In this document: in pieces, positions 31,605-38,939 of the stretch
Layout of the letters: each line of letters opens with the position of its first letter
How positions within the stretch are numbered: the first letter of the stretch is position 1
NCBI RefSeq assembly: GCF_004345365.1
Contig: NZ_SLVF01000007.1
Coordinates: 62,001-126,000, forward strand
Length of the DNA: 64,000 bases
Reading direction: 5' to 3'
Origin: Kribbella sp. VKM Ac-2568
Lineage (GTDB): Bacteria; Actinomycetota; Actinomycetes; Propionibacteriales; Kribbellaceae
Notes under the pieces: model-generated
Seen by the model: the letters and a program-made list of their open reading frames with translations, nothing else
What the model was told of the DNA's origin: nothing
The model's database searches: none
Program-made: the position numbers and the translations under genes

Positions 31605-32287
31605 CCCGGCTCGCCGCGGTCGTCTTCGACGTCGACGGAACGCTGGTCGACAGCGAGCGCGACGGACACCGGGTCGCCTTCAACGCCGCCTTCGCGGAAG
31701 CGGGGCTGCCCGACCACTGGGACGTCACGACGTACGGCGGGCTGCTCCCGATCGCCGGGGGTGCGCGGCGCCTGGCGTCCTGGTTCGAGAGCACCGGCCG
31801 GACGCCCGTAGAGGCCCGGAGTCTCGCTGAGCGGTTGCACGCCCGTAAGACGGAGATCATGCGCGACCTCATCGCGGACGGACGGGTGCAGGCTCAGCCC
31901 GGGGTTCATCGGCTGCTCGACGAACTCGATGCGGCCTCCATCCCTGTGCACGTGGCCACGACCGGCACGCGCGCGTGGGTCGAACCGCTGCTCGAGCGTG
32001 TCTTCGGGCCCCGGTTCCAGACTGTTGTCACAGGCACCGAAGTGCCCGAGCTGAAGCCCAGCCCCGAGGTCTACCTCGAGGTGCTCCGCCGGACCGGCTG
32101 CCCGGCTGACCGGACCGTCGCAGTGGAAGACTCCACCAACGGCGTCCGGGCGGCCGTGGCCGCCGGCCTGCGCTGCGTCGCGGCGTACAACCCCTACACC
32201 CGCGACGACGACCTCTCCGGAGCGACGCTCGTCACCGGCGGACTCGACGATCCCGCACTGGTGGCCTGGTTCCGACTGCACAACTGA
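31601..32287 (+). CDS. cbbY: HAD phosphatase CbbY (xylulose-1,5-bisphosphate phosphatase)
   Basis: 228-residue HAD-IA hydrolase: nucleophile [10 protein letters not shown] near the N terminus, Thr motif VHVATTGT, Lys in [11 protein letters not shown], and [11 protein letters not shown]. CbbY removes xylulose 1,5-bisphosphate, a misfire inhibitor of red-type RuBisCO, and works alongside CbbX. The ATG overlaps the tkt stop (ATGA). It ends before a strong bidirectional hairpin. Confidence 0.93.
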   Translation: MTRLAAVVFDVDGTLVDSERDGHRVAFNAAFAEAGLPDHWDVTTYGGLLPIAGGARRLASWFESTGRTPVEARSLAERLHARKTEIMRDLIADGRVQAQPGVHRLLDELDAASIPVHVATTGTRAWVEPLLERVFGPRFQTVVTGTEVPELKPSPEVYLEVLRRTGCPADRTVAVEDSTNGVRAAVAAGLRCVAAYNPYTRDDDLSGATLVTGGLDDPALVAWFRLHN

Positions 32288-32314
32288 ACCTGAGCAAAGG
32301 GAACCGGACACGAG

Positions 32315-32344
32315 GATGCCCCGCAGCGTCGCCTGCGGGGCATC
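32315..32344. terminator. Bidirectional terminator-like hairpin
   Basis: A perfect 12-bp stem (GATGCCCCGCAG / CTGCGGGGCATC) with a 6-base loop lies between the convergent cbbY and Sll0783-family genes. It has no U-tract, as is usual in actinobacteria. It separates the CBB block from the nitrile-hydratase block. Confidence 0.8.
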
Positions 32345-32370
32345 AGTTCGTGGTGACCGATTCGTCGCGG

Positions 32371-32859
32371 CTAGACCGTCCAGGTCGCGAAGACGATGGC
32401 CCGCTCACGCCAGGCCTGGATGTTGGCGTCGAGCACGTCCAGGGGGTTGAACGGGATGACGCCCTTGATCAGGTCGTCCTCGCGCATGCCGTACAGCGCA
32501 CCCATCGCGAAGCGACAGGCATACACCTTGGCGCCCTCGTCGATGAGCGTCCTCAGCTGCTTGTTGTAGCCGAGGTTGCCCGGGAAGCCCTCGTTGCCGA
32601 CTGCCGGGTACCCCCGGGCGGCGGACGCCATCAGGACGCCCGGGCCGTAGAGGATGAAGGTGAGCTCGAAACCCTTGCGCTGCAGGCGGGTCGCGGTGAG
32701 CATGTTCACCAGGCCGACGGACCCCTCGAAGGGCACGGTGTGCATGAAGACGTACGCCTTGTCGCCTTCGTTTGCCTTGTAGTCGGGGAAGATCTTCTCT
32801 TCGACGTCGAAGAGGATGTCGCCTTCCTTGGGCGGCTCGATGGTGACCGTCTTCGGCAT
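32371..32859 (-). CDS. DsrE-fold protein of the MSMEG_0572/Sll0783 nitrogen-starvation family
   Basis: 162 residues with a DsrE-like alpha/beta fold (KAYVFMHTVPFEGSVGLVNMLTATRLQRKGFELTFILYGPG) and the closing NPLDVLDA...TWTV that I associate with Sll0783/MSMEG_0572 proteins. A lone cysteine (VYACRFAM) may be functional. Sll0783 is nitrogen-starvation induced in Synechocystis and belongs to the Nit1C cluster. Here it is the last gene of a minus-strand run, behind a long hairpin. Biochemical role unknown. Confidence 0.78.
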   Translation of the reverse strand: MPKTVTIEPPKEGDILFDVEEKIFPDYKANEGDKAYVFMHTVPFEGSVGLVNMLTATRLQRKGFELTFILYGPGVLMASAARGYPAVGNEGFPGNLGYNKQLRTLIDEGAKVYACRFAMGALYGMREDDLIKGVIPFNPLDVLDANIQAWRERAIVFATWTV

Positions 32860-32900
32860 GTGCTGACTCCTTGGTGGTGTGGATGATGCGGCCGTGCTGT

Positions 32901-32928
32901 CCTGCCTCGCCCGGCCGGGCGAGGCAGG
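32901..32928. terminator. 28-bp perfect palindrome between operon genes
   Basis: CCTGCCTCGCCC, GGCC, GGGCGAGGCAGG: a 12-bp stem with a 4-base loop (fully self-complementary). It lies between the 88-residue protein gene and the Sll0783-family gene, so it could attenuate or stabilise the transcript rather than end it. Confidence 0.6.
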
Positions 32929-32932
32929 TGGT

Positions 32933-33199
32933 TCACTGGTCGTTCGGCGAGATGTACTCCGGCTTCGGCCACCCCTTGCGGTGGCTGCCCGGGATCCGTT
33001 GCATCAGCACCCGCCGCAGGCCCCAGGGGAGCAGCCGGTAGACCGGCGCGAAGACCTGGCGCCACCAGCGGTCCCTGACGGCGTGCGGACGGGCCGGCGG
33101 ATTCGCGTCGTACTTCGCGGCCATGCGGCGCTGCGCGTCCCGCAGCAACGCGTGCTCGGAGTTCGACCGCAGCCATCGGGAAAAGGTCACGGCAGCCAC
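32933..33199 (-). CDS. Small conserved-looking protein, 88 residues
   Basis: Basic protein (MAAVTFSRWLRSNSEHALL ... RIPGSHRKGWPKPEYISPND) with Arg/Trp-rich helices and a Pro-rich tail. I do not recognise a family. It starts just after the flavoprotein stop; GTG 33199 or GTG 33190 could be used, the latter with GAGGTGG upstream. Its place between the flavoprotein and the DsrE-fold protein suggests a shared role. Confidence 0.6.
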   Translation of the reverse strand: MAAVTFSRWLRSNSEHALLRDAQRRMAAKYDANPPARPHAVRDRWWRQVFAPVYRLLPWGLRRVLMQRIPGSHRKGWPKPEYISPNDQ

Positions 33200-33200
33200 C

Positions 33201-34523
33201 TCAGAGCTTCGCCACGAGCGCTTGCGCCGCCATGGCGATGGGTTCGTTCAACGCCCCGATGGCGGGCGAGTACACGTTCTCCATCGTGGCCAGCGTTTCG
33301 ATGGTGATGCCCGTCCTGGCCACGATGCCGAGGAAGTCCGCCCGCTCCTTGATCCCTTCGCCACCGACCATCTGGGCCCCGATCAGCCGCCGGGTGTTGG
33401 GATCGGCGAGCAGCTTGACGGTGATCGGCTTCACGCCCGGGTAGTAGCGCGCCCTGGTGATGCCGTTGGCGACGCCGGTCACGAAGGGCAGCCCGAGAGC
33501 CGTTGCGAGGGTCTCGCCGAAGGAGACTCCGCCGATCATCCAGGAGCCGGCCAGCATCCCCCACGGGACGTACACGGGATTGTGCGTGCGCGTCCCGCCG
33601 GCGGCGTTGATGCCCGCGGTCTTGCCCTGCGCGTAGGCGTGGCTGCCGGAAAGGCCCTGGAGGGGGACGTTCGACACTCCGTGCGGGATCTCGGCGCAGT
33701 CGCCCGCGGCGAAGACGTCCGGGTCGGAGCTGCGAAGGTCCGGGCCGACGACGACGCCACCCGTGCTGCCGAGCTTGATCCCCGCCGACTGCGCCAGCGC
33801 GCTGTTCGGCACCTTGTGACTGCCGATCACGGCGATCTCCGCCGGCACGTCACCGAAGCTCGTGCTCACGTGCGTGAGCGTGTCCGCGCCGTTGAAGGCG
33901 GTGACGTGTTCGCCGAACTTGAGGCTCACGCCGGCCTCCTCCCAGTCCTTGCGGACCGGCTCGACGATGTCGGGATCGATCACGTCGGCCATCGGCCACG
34001 GACCCGGGTCGACCAGGGTCACCTCGATGTCGCGATGCCGCAGCGCGGAGACCATCTCCATCGCGATCGGACCCGACTCGACGACGACCGCCGACCGTAC
34101 GTCGTCGAGCCGGCGGTCCCACTCCATCGCCGCCCGGATGTTCTTGACGTGGTAGATGCCACCGAGCTCGGCGCCCGGGATGTCGGGGGTGTCGTAGTTC
34201 CAGCCGGTGGCGAGCACCAGCTTGTCGTAGCCGACCTCGCCCTCACCGCGGACCTTGATCGTCTTCGACCTGGTGTCGATGCTCTCGACGGTGGTCTCGT
34301 AGTGCACGTCGATGCCCTGGGCAACGTACTGCTCCTTGGTGGCGAGGAACAGCTTCTCGAAGGACTCGATCTCCCGGCCGTGCACGAACGGGATGCCGCA
34401 CGGGCTGTAGGCGACGTCCTCGTACTCGGTGTACACCACGACCTGTGCCGACGGGTCCTGCCCCTTCGCGGCGCCCGCGGCGCCGAGTCCGGCGGCTCCG
34501 CCGCCAATCACAACAATCTTCAC
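33201..34523 (-). CDS. FAD/NAD(P)-dependent disulfide oxidoreductase, CoA-disulfide-reductase-like
   Basis: 440 residues: N-terminal FAD-binding VVIGGGAAGLGAAGAAK, single redox cysteine C42 in YSPCGIPF as in CoA-disulfide reductase and persulfide reductases, central NAD(P) domain (VVVESGPIAMEMVSAL), FAD motif DVFAAGDCAEIPH and a C-terminal dimerisation domain. It reduces a small-molecule disulfide or persulfide. Next to a CoM-type operon a CoM disulfide or mixed disulfide is an attractive substrate, but that is inference. A copy of the cluster operator lies about 45 bp upstream. Confidence 0.88.
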   Translation of the reverse strand: MKIVVIGGGAAGLGAAGAAKGQDPSAQVVVYTEYEDVAYSPCGIPFVHGREIESFEKLFLATKEQYVAQGIDVHYETTVESIDTRSKTIKVRGEGEVGYDKLVLATGWNYDTPDIPGAELGGIYHVKNIRAAMEWDRRLDDVRSAVVVESGPIAMEMVSALRHRDIEVTLVDPGPWPMADVIDPDIVEPVRKDWEEAGVSLKFGEHVTAFNGADTLTHVSTSFGDVPAEIAVIGSHKVPNSALAQSAGIKLGSTGGVVVGPDLRSSDPDVFAAGDCAEIPHGVSNVPLQGLSGSHAYAQGKTAGINAAGGTRTHNPVYVPWGMLAGSWMIGGVSFGETLATALGLPFVTGVANGITRARYYPGVKPITVKLLADPNTRRLIGAQMVGGEGIKERADFLGIVARTGITIETLATMENVYSPAIGALNEPIAMAAQALVAKL

Positions 34524-34546
34524 GAGAAGCGCCCACTCTCCGCTGT

Positions 34547-34583
34547 ACGTCTTAAGTTCAATGAGTGTTTCCGATAGTAAACA
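34547..34583 (+). promoter_or_regulatory. Cluster operator, site A (weak tandem pair)
   Basis: GTTTCCGATAGTAAACA begins at 34567 and matches the 17-bp cluster motif; 20 bp before it, ACGTCTTAAGTTCAATG (34547) matches more weakly. It lies upstream of the flavoprotein gene (start 34523) but in the opposite orientation to that gene. Confidence 0.55.
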
Positions 34584-34598
34584 GAGCCGGCGCGCCGG

Positions 34599-35021
34599 TC
34601 AATGCTCGACGGCGATCGCCTCGGTGGTCAGCTCGACGCCGGCGCGCAATGTGTTGGTCACGTAGCAGACGCGCTCGGCAGCCCGGACCAGCTGATCCAG
34701 CTCGGCCTCCGGCACACCGACGCGGGCCTGCACGTGGATCGCACTGAACCGCTGACCGTCGTAGCTGCCGGTCACGTCGACCGACAGGTCGGACAGCTCG
34801 ATCTCCCGCTTGCGAGCCGCATAGCTGAGTGCCATCAGGAAGCAGGAGGCGACCGACGCCAGGAACAGATCGGTCGGTTGCGGCCCCAGATCGGTCCCGC
34901 CGACCCGCACCGGCTCGTCGACCTCGATCGTGAACGACCCTGCTCGCACCGAGCAGTGGTACCCGGATCTCCACTTGCCCGTGACGGTTCGCCCGGCCGC
35001 GACGCGAGCGTCAGTGGTCAT
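34599..35021 (-). CDS. OsmC/Ohr-family peroxiredoxin-like protein
   Basis: 140 residues with the two OsmC cysteines: ASVASCFLMALSYAA and RAAERVCYVTNTL. The family reduces organic hydroperoxides or handles reactive sulfur. ATG 35021 overlaps the stop of the nitrile hydratase activator; ATGs at 35030 and 35039 are alternatives. It is the fourth gene of the nitrile hydratase operon. Confidence 0.88.
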   Translation of the reverse strand: MTTDARVAAGRTVTGKWRSGYHCSVRAGSFTIEVDEPVRVGGTDLGPQPTDLFLASVASCFLMALSYAARKREIELSDLSVDVTGSYDGQRFSAIHVQARVGVPEAELDQLVRAAERVCYVTNTLRAGVELTTEAIAVEH

Positions 35022-35370
35022 GGAGGCCATGCTCGTCATCACGATGGTCATGGCCCGCCGGCCGATGACAGAGAACGTCCGCACGGTCGTCGACGTCCTC
35101 CAGCGAGACGACGCCCCGCTGGAAGAGCAGTGACTCGAGGGCGCCGACCCAGCGGTCGTAGTAGCGATACTCCCCGGGCCCGGACTCGTCCGCGGCGACC
35201 TCGGCGATCAACCCGGTCTGGAAGTCCCGCCACGAGAACAACCCCTGGTCGGCCAGCGCGGCCGCCAGGCCGAACGCCCGGCTCTCCCAGGGCTCGTCGA
35301 AGACCAGCTCGCCGTTCGCGCGAGGCAGCGCCGTGGCGCCGACGGCGTCGAGGGCCTCGGCCCCGGTCAT
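35011..35370 (-). CDS. Nitrile hydratase accessory/activator protein with His-rich tail
   Basis: 119 residues resembling the small beta-subunit-like activators (p14K/NhlE type) that deliver cobalt by subunit exchange: [34 protein letters not shown]. The C-terminal end [14 protein letters not shown] is unusually rich in His/Asp and could bind Co2+. The start overlaps the alpha-subunit stop (ATGA). Gene order beta-alpha-activator is that of cobalt-type nitrile hydratases. Confidence 0.88.
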   Translation of the reverse strand: MTGAEALDAVGATALPRANGELVFDEPWESRAFGLAAALADQGLFSWRDFQTGLIAEVAADESGPGEYRYYDRWVGALESLLFQRGVVSLEDVDDRADVLCHRPAGHDHRDDEHGLHDH

Positions 35371-35969
35371 GAGGCGACCTTCACGTCGGCGACGCCCACC
35401 ATGGCATCCCGGCTGACCAGGGCGGTCAGCTCCTCCTCGGACAGGTTCTCACTGCCGGCCGGGCGGCGCGGCAGCACGAAGTACCGGTTCTCCGCACTCG
35501 AGTCCCACACCTTGATCTCGACGGCGCCGTCGACGACGAGGCCCATCTCCGCGAGCAGCGCCCTCGGCTCCCGGACGACCCTGGCGCGATAGGCCGGGTC
35601 CTTGTACCAGTTCGGAGGCAGGCCGAGCACCGGCCACGGGTAGCAGGAACACAGCGTGCAGACCACCACGTTGTGAACCTCGTCGGTGTTCTCGACCACG
35701 ACGATGTGCTCGCCCTGCGGTCCGCCGAAGCCGAGTTCCTTGATGGCGCCGGTGCCGTCGGCGAGCAGGCGGGCGCGGTAGTCCGGGTCCACCCAGGCCT
35801 TGGCGACGACCTTGGCTCCGTTGAGCGGGCCGACGTCGTTCACGTAACGGTTGATGAACCCGTCCAGGACGTCGGTCTTGACCAGGCCTCGCTCGGTCAG
35901 CAGCGCCTCGAGTGCCTCGGCGCGCAGCGCGGCGGGAGGCCGGTCTGCAGTGCGGGAATCGGCGGTCAC
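35367..35969 (-). CDS. nthA: Nitrile hydratase alpha subunit (cobalt type)
   Basis: 200 residues. The metal-binding claw is [14 protein letters not shown] (C104, C107, C109); Thr in the second position indicates non-corrin cobalt, whereas iron enzymes have Ser. [17 protein letters not shown] follows as usual. The enzyme hydrates nitriles to amides. It overlaps the beta-subunit gene by four bases. The separate full-length alpha and beta chains argue against thiocyanate hydrolase, whose beta part is split in two. Confidence 0.96.
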   Translation of the reverse strand: MTADSRTADRPPAALRAEALEALLTERGLVKTDVLDGFINRYVNDVGPLNGAKVVAKAWVDPDYRARLLADGTGAIKELGFGGPQGEHIVVVENTDEVHNVVVCTLCSCYPWPVLGLPPNWYKDPAYRARVVREPRALLAEMGLVVDGAVEIKVWDSSAENRYFVLPRRPAGSENLSEEELTALVSRDAMVGVADVKVAS

Positions 35970-36628
35970 AGTGTCTTCTCCAGGTAGCTCTCGAACAGGT
36001 CGATGTAGACGGTCGAGACCTCGGCGTCGGAGCCCCAGAGATCGGTCGACTCGAAGCGGACGGTGTAGACGTGCTGCGCGTCCTCACCGGTGAAGTGAGC
36101 CGTGCTGTCAGGCAGGACGGCCGCCGGCCGCCGGGCATCGACCACACCGGTCCGCCCGCGGACGTAGGCCGGCATCCTGGTGTGGCCTCGCTTGCGGAGA
36201 TCGCGGGCACGCACCTGCTGCCCCACCTCGAAGGCGGGCTCGTCGTCGATCTGGCGTAGCGAACCAGGACCGCCACGCTCGTACGACGGCTTGCACACCT
36301 CGACATCCGCGGGCTCGACGACATCTTCACCACCCAGGCGGCGGGCTCGGGCCTCGACAGCTCCGGGCGCGAGCACACCGCTGTCGACCAGCAACAGCTC
36401 AGCAGCCGCGAGCCACCTTCCGTAGTAGCCGTCGGCGAGGTACTCCACCGGGTGGAGCCGCTCGAGCGCGTGCCGGAACGCGTCGAGGTTGGTCCCCGAT
36501 GCGCCCATCGACGCCAGCCCGAGGGCGAAGGTCCGGGCGTGCCACTGCTCCTCGAACACCGGCTCGTCCGGCTGGATGGCGACCGTGCCCCAGCCGTGGG
36601 TGCCACCCATGTCGTGGATCCCGTCCAT
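35966..36628 (-). CDS. nthB: Nitrile hydratase beta subunit
   Basis: 220 residues beginning [14 protein letters not shown], the hallmark of the beta subunit, with [19 protein letters not shown] and the SH3-like C-terminal domain ([25 protein letters not shown]). The ATG at 36628 follows GGAGGAGG. It is the first gene of the operon nthB-nthA-activator-osmC. The tandem cluster operator begins 30 bp upstream. Confidence 0.96.
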   Translation of the reverse strand: MDGIHDMGGTHGWGTVAIQPDEPVFEEQWHARTFALGLASMGASGTNLDAFRHALERLHPVEYLADGYYGRWLAAAELLLVDSGVLAPGAVEARARRLGGEDVVEPADVEVCKPSYERGGPGSLRQIDDEPAFEVGQQVRARDLRKRGHTRMPAYVRGRTGVVDARRPAAVLPDSTAHFTGEDAQHVYTVRFESTDLWGSDAEVSTVYIDLFESYLEKTL

Positions 36629-36657
36629 CCGCGGCCTCCTCCGGTTGCGCTGCGCAA

Positions 36658-36694
36658 CATCTCCTATCCGATACGGCAAAACACTATGTGAGAC
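36658..36694 (-). promoter_or_regulatory. Cluster operator, site E (tandem 20-bp repeat) with overlapping palindrome
   Basis: On the minus strand GTCTCACATAGTGTTTT (from 36694) and GTATCGGATAGGAGATG (from 36674) are two copies of the cluster motif, 20 bp apart, in the promoter of the nitrile hydratase operon. A 6-3-6 palindrome CTATGTGAGACATAG (36684-36698) overlaps the first copy and could serve the divergent XRE regulator. Confidence 0.75.
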
Positions 36695-36765
36695 ATAGCG
36701 GGCCGTCAACTATCAGAGCTAGGCTGTCGGCTACTCAACGGCGCGTTCCCGACGAAGGAGAGAGC

Positions 36766-37422
36766 ATGTCCCCCTCAGCCACCAGCTCCGGTGGCGTTCG
36801 CGACGACGCAGCGGCCGACCGGCTCGCCGCGGCGCCGCTGCCGGAGACCGAGGTCTCAGCGGTGGTGTCCGGTATCGGTCCACGGCTGCGCTCGCTGCGC
36901 ACGCGACACGGCCTGTCGCTGCAGCAGCTCTCGGACCGCTCGGACGTCTCGCCGGCCGCGATCCACAAGGTGGAGCAGGGCACGATGGTGCCCACCATCA
37001 CCACGCTGCTGAAACTCGCGGCCACCTTCCAGGTCCCGGTGGCCCACTTCATCGGCGAGGTCGAGGCCCCCGACTCGCCGGTCGTCTACACCCCGGCCAA
37101 GCAACGCCGGACCCGCACGGAGGGCGACGGCGACGTCGTGGTGGGATCCATCTCCGCGGAGTCCGGCCCCTTCGACCTCGCGGCGAGCGTCACCGAGATC
37201 GGTGCCGGCGCCCGGTCCGCCGAGGACAACCGGCACCCGGCCGGCGAGTCCCTGGTGCACGTGCAGTCGGGGACGTTGGAGCTCACCGTCGGCCGCCAGG
37301 TCTTCCGGCTGACCGCCGGTGACTCGCTCCACTTCCGCTCGGAGGAGAGCCACTCCTGGCGTAACCCGTCCGGCCGCACCGCCAAGGTGCTGTGGGTGTC
37401 ACTTCCCGAACGCCGCGCCTGA
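36766..37422 (+). CDS. XRE-family regulator with C-terminal cupin
   Basis: 218 residues: HTH_3 domain (GPRLRSLRTRHGLSLQQLSDRSDVSPAAIHKVEQG, about 40-95) and a cupin sensor domain (HPAGESLVHVQSGTLELTVGRQVFRLTAGDSLHFRSEESHSW, about 140-212). Such proteins usually control the adjacent divergent operon in response to a small molecule. The ATG at 36766 follows GAAGGAG. It probably regulates nitrile hydratase through the palindrome at 36684-36698. Its 3' end overlaps the convergent GAPDH-like gene by 24 bp. Confidence 0.9.
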   Translation: MSPSATSSGGVRDDAAADRLAAAPLPETEVSAVVSGIGPRLRSLRTRHGLSLQQLSDRSDVSPAAIHKVEQGTMVPTITTLLKLAATFQVPVAHFIGEVEAPDSPVVYTPAKQRRTRTEGDGDVVVGSISAESGPFDLAASVTEIGAGARSAEDNRHPAGESLVHVQSGTLELTVGRQVFRLTAGDSLHFRSEESHSWRNPSGRTAKVLWVSLPERRA

Positions 37423-38484
37423 GCCGATCAAGGCCGGCTGCGGAACCAGCTCGTTCGCCGGTGGCCTGACGTTGCTGCGGGCGGACACCATCTCGACCAG
37501 GTCGAGGAGCCGGTTGGCGTAACCCCACTCGTTGTCGTACCAGCCGAACAGGCGTACGGCGGTACCGTGCGACTCGATGTCCTGGAGTGAGATCACGCAG
37601 GAACGCGGGTCGCCGAGGATGTCCGACGACACCAACGGCACGTCGGTGACGCCGACGATGCCGGACCAGCGGTCCGAGCGGGCTGCCTCGATGAAGGCCT
37701 CGCGCACCTGCTCGGCCGTGGCGCGCTCCCGGAGCATGGCCACCACGTTGCTCAGGGACCCGTCGGGAACCGGAACGCGCACCGCGACGCTGTGGACCCG
37801 GTCCTTCAGCTGCGGGAGCACCAGCGCCAGGGCGCGGTCCGCCCCGGTGCCCGTCGGCACGATGTTCTGGCCCGCGGCCCGCGAGCGCCGCAGGTCGTGG
37901 TGCGGCAGGTCGAGGAGCTGCTGGTCGTTGGTGAAGGCGTGCACGGTGTCGACCCAGCCGCCGTCGACCCCGAAAGCCTCGTCGAGGATGGCGAACATCG
38001 GCGCCACGCAGTTGGTCGTGCAGGAGGCGTTGGAGATGATCCGGTGGACGGCCGGGTCGAGGGCCGCCTCGTTGACCCCGACGCAGATCGTCACCTCGGC
38101 CGAGTCGGTCGGCGTGGAGATGATCACCCGCTTGGCGCCGGCCAGGAGATGACCCGCGGCCCGTTCCCGGGTGGTGTACTGGCCGCTGCACTCGGCGACG
38201 ACGTCGACTCCGAGGGCGGACCACGGCAGGTTCGCCGGATGGTTCGACCGCAGTACCTGGATCCGCCGCTCCCCCACCCGCAGCTCGTCGCCGGCCACCT
38301 CGATGGGCACGCCCAGCCGGCCGTGCACCGAGTCGTACTCCAGCAGGTAGGCCAGCGTCGAAGCAGGCGTCAGGTCGTGGACCGCGACGACGTCGACCGC
38401 CGACTCGCGGGCGAGGATGGCGCGGAGGAAGGCCCGTCCGATCCTGCCGAGGCCGTTGATCGCGATGCGGGGCGCGTCGGTCAT
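37399..38484 (-). CDS. Glyceraldehyde-3-phosphate dehydrogenase paralogue
   Basis: 361 residues with GRIGRAFLRA, catalytic [16 protein letters not shown] and [11 protein letters not shown], so active-site Cys and His are present. It differs from the CBB-linked GAPDH at 58.4 kb: VPTGTGADRA replaces the usual [10 protein letters not shown], the coenzyme region reads AVHDLTP, and there is a C-terminal extension. It could be a GAPDH with different coenzyme use, an erythrose-4-phosphate dehydrogenase, or act on another phospho-aldehyde. It follows the lyase genes on the same strand. Confidence 0.88.
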   Translation of the reverse strand: MTDAPRIAINGLGRIGRAFLRAILARESAVDVVAVHDLTPASTLAYLLEYDSVHGRLGVPIEVAGDELRVGERRIQVLRSNHPANLPWSALGVDVVAECSGQYTTRERAAGHLLAGAKRVIISTPTDSAEVTICVGVNEAALDPAVHRIISNASCTTNCVAPMFAILDEAFGVDGGWVDTVHAFTNDQQLLDLPHHDLRRSRAAGQNIVPTGTGADRALALVLPQLKDRVHSVAVRVPVPDGSLSNVVAMLRERATAEQVREAFIEAARSDRWSGIVGVTDVPLVSSDILGDPRSCVISLQDIESHGTAVRLFGWYDNEWGYANRLLDLVEMVSARSNVRPPANELVPQPALIGSGAAFGK

Positions 38485-38501
38485 GGGGTCACTCCCGCCT
38501 G

Positions 38502-38861
38502 TCAGACCGTCGCCAGGGCACGCGGTACGGCGTCCGCTGCGGTCTTCTGCAGCGAGGTCACCGCCGCCAGCCGCCGGGAACGGGAGGGGAAGGCCACGGA
38601 CGCCAACGCCACCAGGGCGTCGAAGACACGATCGCCGTCCATCCACGCGTGGTCCTCGGCGAAGGCGATCCACTCGGTCGGAGGGATCACCGGCTCGGTC
38701 TCGCCGTACTCGATCTCGTCCCAGGTCGCGGCCATCTCGATCAGCTCGACCAGGGCGGTCATCGGCTCTCGCTCGAGCGAGACCAGGCGGCGGTGGTGGG
38801 CGGGCGCGTGCTGCTCGAAGCGGCAACCGCAACGGTCGGGTTCAACACTGAACGTCTCCAT
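38502..38861 (-). CDS. Small protein of unknown function, CxC motif
   Basis: 119 residues from ATG 38861 (METFSVEPDRCGCRFEQHAP); a GTG at 38936 would add 25. It has a CGC motif with nearby His residues in the first 25 positions, then an acidic helical segment (ATWDEIEYGETEPVIPPTEWIAFAEDHAWMDG). I recognise no family. It sits between the lyase gene and the GAPDH paralogue on the same strand with short gaps. Confidence 0.55.
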   Translation of the reverse strand: METFSVEPDRCGCRFEQHAPAHHRRLVSLEREPMTALVELIEMAATWDEIEYGETEPVIPPTEWIAFAEDHAWMDGDRVFDALVALASVAFPSRSRRLAAVTSLQKTAADAVPRALATV

Positions 38862-38939
38862 GAACGGATGGTGGCCGCCGCTGTTGCACAGCCGTTGCAC
38901 GGCCGTTTGCCGGCCCGGCACGACAGCTTGCGGCACCTG

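Noticed and set aside
35367-36628. Thiocyanate hydrolase instead of nitrile hydratase
   Set aside because: The beta part is a single full-length chain starting MDGIHDMGG and the alpha chain is 200 residues; thiocyanate hydrolase has a split beta and a longer gamma chain.
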